Positions 5,994 through 7,635 of a stretch of DNA of 7,635 bases are shown here, one piece after another (positions within the stretch are counted from its first letter, which is position 1; each line of letters starts with the position of its first letter). A program made the position numbers and the translations under genes. The DNA comes from DATGIQ01 sp035295665. GTDB lineage: Bacteria > Planctomycetota > Planctomycetia > Gemmatales > Gemmataceae. The stretch is taken from the NCBI GenBank assembly GCA_035295665.1, contig DATGIQ010000533.1, positions 1 to 7,635 on the forward strand. The letters are read 5' to 3'. The notes below the pieces were generated by a model. The model was not told where the DNA came from and did no database searches. It worked only from the letters and a program-made list of their open reading frames with translations.

Positions 5994-7635
5994 ATGAATA
6001 ACTTTGAGTTTGATCTGGTGCTGATGTCGCTGGTGATCTTTGTGCCCAGCCTGTTCGCGATCCTGCTCCTTTTTGTCCCGCCGGGCAAGGAAGAATGGAT
6101 GAAGTGGCTGGCGCTGTTGGGCACTGCCGTAACGTTGGCGCTCAGTTTGGTGATGTTCAACGATTATTACCATTACGTGGCCGATTTCGATCTCAGCAAC
6201 CCCGCCAATAGCCTGCTTACCACTCGGGTCGAGAAAGAAAGCTTGGAACTGCGGCACAGCGACCACGACTGGATCGCGCGCCGGCCGTGGATTGCCCACT
6301 TCGGCATCGACTATTACCTGGGCGTCGATGGCATCAGCATGCCGCTGGTTCTGCTCACGACCGTGTTGAGCTTCCTGGCCATGATTGCCAGCTGGAACAT
6401 CAACCGCATGGTGCGCGGCTACTGCATCCTGTTTTTGATCCTCGAAACCGGGATGGTGGGGACGTTTTTGGCCCTCGACTTTTTCCTGTTCTACATCTTC
6501 TGGGAGGTAATGCTCCTGCCGATGTATTTCCTGATCGGCGTCTGGGGCGGGCCGCGCCGCGAGTACGCCGCGATCAAGTTTTTCCTGTACACGCTCCTGG
6601 GAAGCGTTTTCATCCTGATCGCGATGCTGGCCTTCTACTTCACGGATGTGCGCGATTTCGTCCGCCAGGATGTCGTCGCCGACCGGGTTCGGGACGTCAA
6701 AGAGACCGGGCCGCGCACCATGACCGACGTCGATGCCGATGCCCGCGTCAAGGTCAACACCTTTGATTTGGTGCTGCTGCAAAAGGCTGGCCGAACGGCG
6801 GCGGAGGTAATCAAGGGGAAGTCTGTCGAGACGGATGGGCTCCGCCACGCACAGAGTGAGCTAGAAGCAGCCCGGCGCGGCGGCAACGCGGCTACGGTCC
6901 GTACCGCGGAAGCAAAGCTGGCCGCGGCCCAAGCCCGGCTGCACGACCAATCCTTCTTTACACCGGCGTTTCAGGTCACGATGTTTCTACTGCTGCTCGT
7001 CGGCTTCGCGATCAAGGTGCCGGTCTTCCCCTTCCATACGTGGTTGCCGGATGCCCACGTGGAGGCGCCAACGCCAATCAGCATGATCCTGGCGGGGGTT
7101 CTGCTCAAGATGGGCGGGTACGGCATCATCCGGATCGCTTACCCTATCTGTCCGTGGGCTGCGGAATCGCTGGCGTGGTGGGTGTCGCTATTCGGCATCA
7201 TCAACATCGTGTACGGGGCTTTCGCGGCCATGGCCCAGACGGACTTCAAAAAGCTGGTCGCCTACAGCTCCATCAGCCACATGGGTTACGTGATCCTTGG
7301 CATTGCCGTCTGGTCGGCAGGGGATCGCTCGCAGTACTGGTCTTGGGGAATGAACGGGGCGATGTTCCAGATGATCGCCCACGGCATCACCTCGGCGGGG
7401 ATGTTCTTCCTGGTTGGTGTCATTTACGACCGGGCCCATCATCGCAACCTGGATAATTTTCGCGGCCTGTACGAGCCGATGCCGCTGTACGGGGGCATCA
7501 GTGCTCTGATCTTCTTCGCCGCCATGGGGCTGCCGGGGATGTGCGGCTTCGTGGGCGAGTTCATGGTCGTTCTTTCAACCTGGAACTACAGCCGGCTGTT
7601 CGCGATCCTGGCCGCTCTGACCGTCGTGATTACCG
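5994..7635 (+). CDS. nuoM: NADH-quinone oxidoreductase subunit M (NuoM/ND4), 3' end cut by the window
   Basis: NuoM is an antiporter-like proton pump in the membrane arm, next to NuoL. The frame from ATG 5994 runs 547 codons to the right edge with no stop; roughly the last 100 or more residues are missing. Signatures seen are E171 in FYIFWEVMLLPMYFLIGVWGG (quoted in part: FWEVMLLPMYFLIG), K341 in AIKVPVFPFHTWLPDAHVEAPTP (FPFHTWLPDAH), K372 in GVLLKMGGYGIIR, the pair K419-K420 in DFKKLVAYSSISHMGYVILG, and MGLPGMCGFVGEFM (511-524). An unusual hydrophilic insertion of about 100 residues sits between helices 6 and 7 (217-324). It includes a probable helical hairpin around 283-319. The gene follows nuoL after 45 nt, the widest gap in the operon, and no clear Shine-Dalgarno sequence precedes it. 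In-frame GTG 5985 is an alternative start. The long minus-strand frame covering 5445-6848 is a codon-bias shadow. Confidence 0.95.
   Translation, partial: MNNFEFDLVLMSLVIFVPSLFAILLLFVPPGKEEWMKWLALLGTAVTLALSLVMFNDYYHYVADFDLSNPANSLLTTRVEKESLELRHSDHDWIARRPWIAHFGIDYYLGVDGISMPLVLLTTVLSFLAMIASWNINRMVRGYCILFLILETGMVGTFLALDFFLFYIFWEVMLLPMYFLIGVWGGPRREYAAIKFFLYTLLGSVFILIAMLAFYFTDVRDFVRQDVVADRVRDVKETGPRTMTDVDADARVKVNTFDLVLLQKAGRTAAEVIKGKSVETDGLRHAQSELEAARRGGNAATVRTAEAKLAAAQARLHDQSFFTPAFQVTMFLLLLVGFAIKVPVFPFHTWLPDAHVEAPTPISMILAGVLLKMGGYGIIRIAYPICPWAAESLAWWVSLFGIINIVYGAFAAMAQTDFKKLVAYSSISHMGYVILGIAVWSAGDRSQYWSWGMNGAMFQMIAHGITSAGMFFLVGVIYDRAHHRNLDNFRGLYEPMPLYGGISALIFFAAMGLPGMCGFVGEFMVVLSTWNYSRLFAILAALTVVIT

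Noticed and set aside
5445..6848. Long minus-strand open frame (467 codons) antisense to the nuoL end and nuoM start
   Set aside because: It is His/Gln/Arg/Pro-rich with no family signature. It lies opposite two genes with clear conserved motifs and arises from their GC-biased third positions.
1..7635. CRISPR arrays, tRNA or rRNA genes, insertion sequences, toxin-antitoxin or defence genes
   Set aside because: No direct-repeat array, cloverleaf-like segment, transposase motif or terminal inverted repeat was seen. Almost all of the window is accounted for by conserved complex I genes and scpB.

Overview
The window holds part of a respiratory complex I (NADH:quinone oxidoreductase) operon on the plus strand. 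The genes run nuoH-nuoJ-nuoK-nuoL-nuoM, all encoding membrane-arm subunits. On the other side of a short divergent intergenic region lies a minus-strand scpB gene, and a small unidentified membrane-protein gene sits at the left edge. The DNA is GC-rich by eye. The enlarged, loop-rich NuoL and NuoM and the missing nuoI between nuoH and nuoJ recall planctomycete-type bacteria. That placement is an inference from protein style; no marker gene in the window fixes it.

Layout: 5-373 (+) is a hypothetical two-helix membrane protein that may continue past the left edge. 408-1109 (-) is scpB, the kleisin-associated winged-helix partner of SMC-ScpA, convergent with the first gene. 1110-1274 is the divergent scpB/nuoH intergenic region and contains a palindromic, repeat-like element. 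1275-2528 is nuoH, 2537-3142 nuoJ, 3139-3462 nuoK, 3465-5948 nuoL, and 5994 to the right edge is nuoM, cut off before its C-terminus. Spacing within the set is tight: 8 nt, a 4-nt ATGA overlap, 2 nt, then 45 nt. One transcript is likely.

Together the genes build the proton-pumping arm. NuoH forms the quinone chamber and the joint with the peripheral arm. NuoJ and NuoK form the first half-channel region. NuoM and NuoL are antiporter-like pumps, and NuoL also supplies the long lateral helix that clamps the arm. No NADH-module or Fe-S subunit (nuoA-G, nuoI) is present, so these must be encoded elsewhere or be absent.

The most interesting observation is in NuoL. Its lateral-helix segment carries an apparent 26-residue tandem duplication, making it about 24-29 residues longer than in typical bacterial NuoL. 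That is close to the length needed to span one more antiporter subunit. It matches the hallmark described for enlarged complex I variants with a second NuoM (a fourth pump), and predicts another nuoM-like gene just beyond the right edge or elsewhere in the genome. In addition, both NuoL and NuoM carry large hydrophilic insertions at the same topological place, the predicted periplasmic loop between helices 6 and 7.
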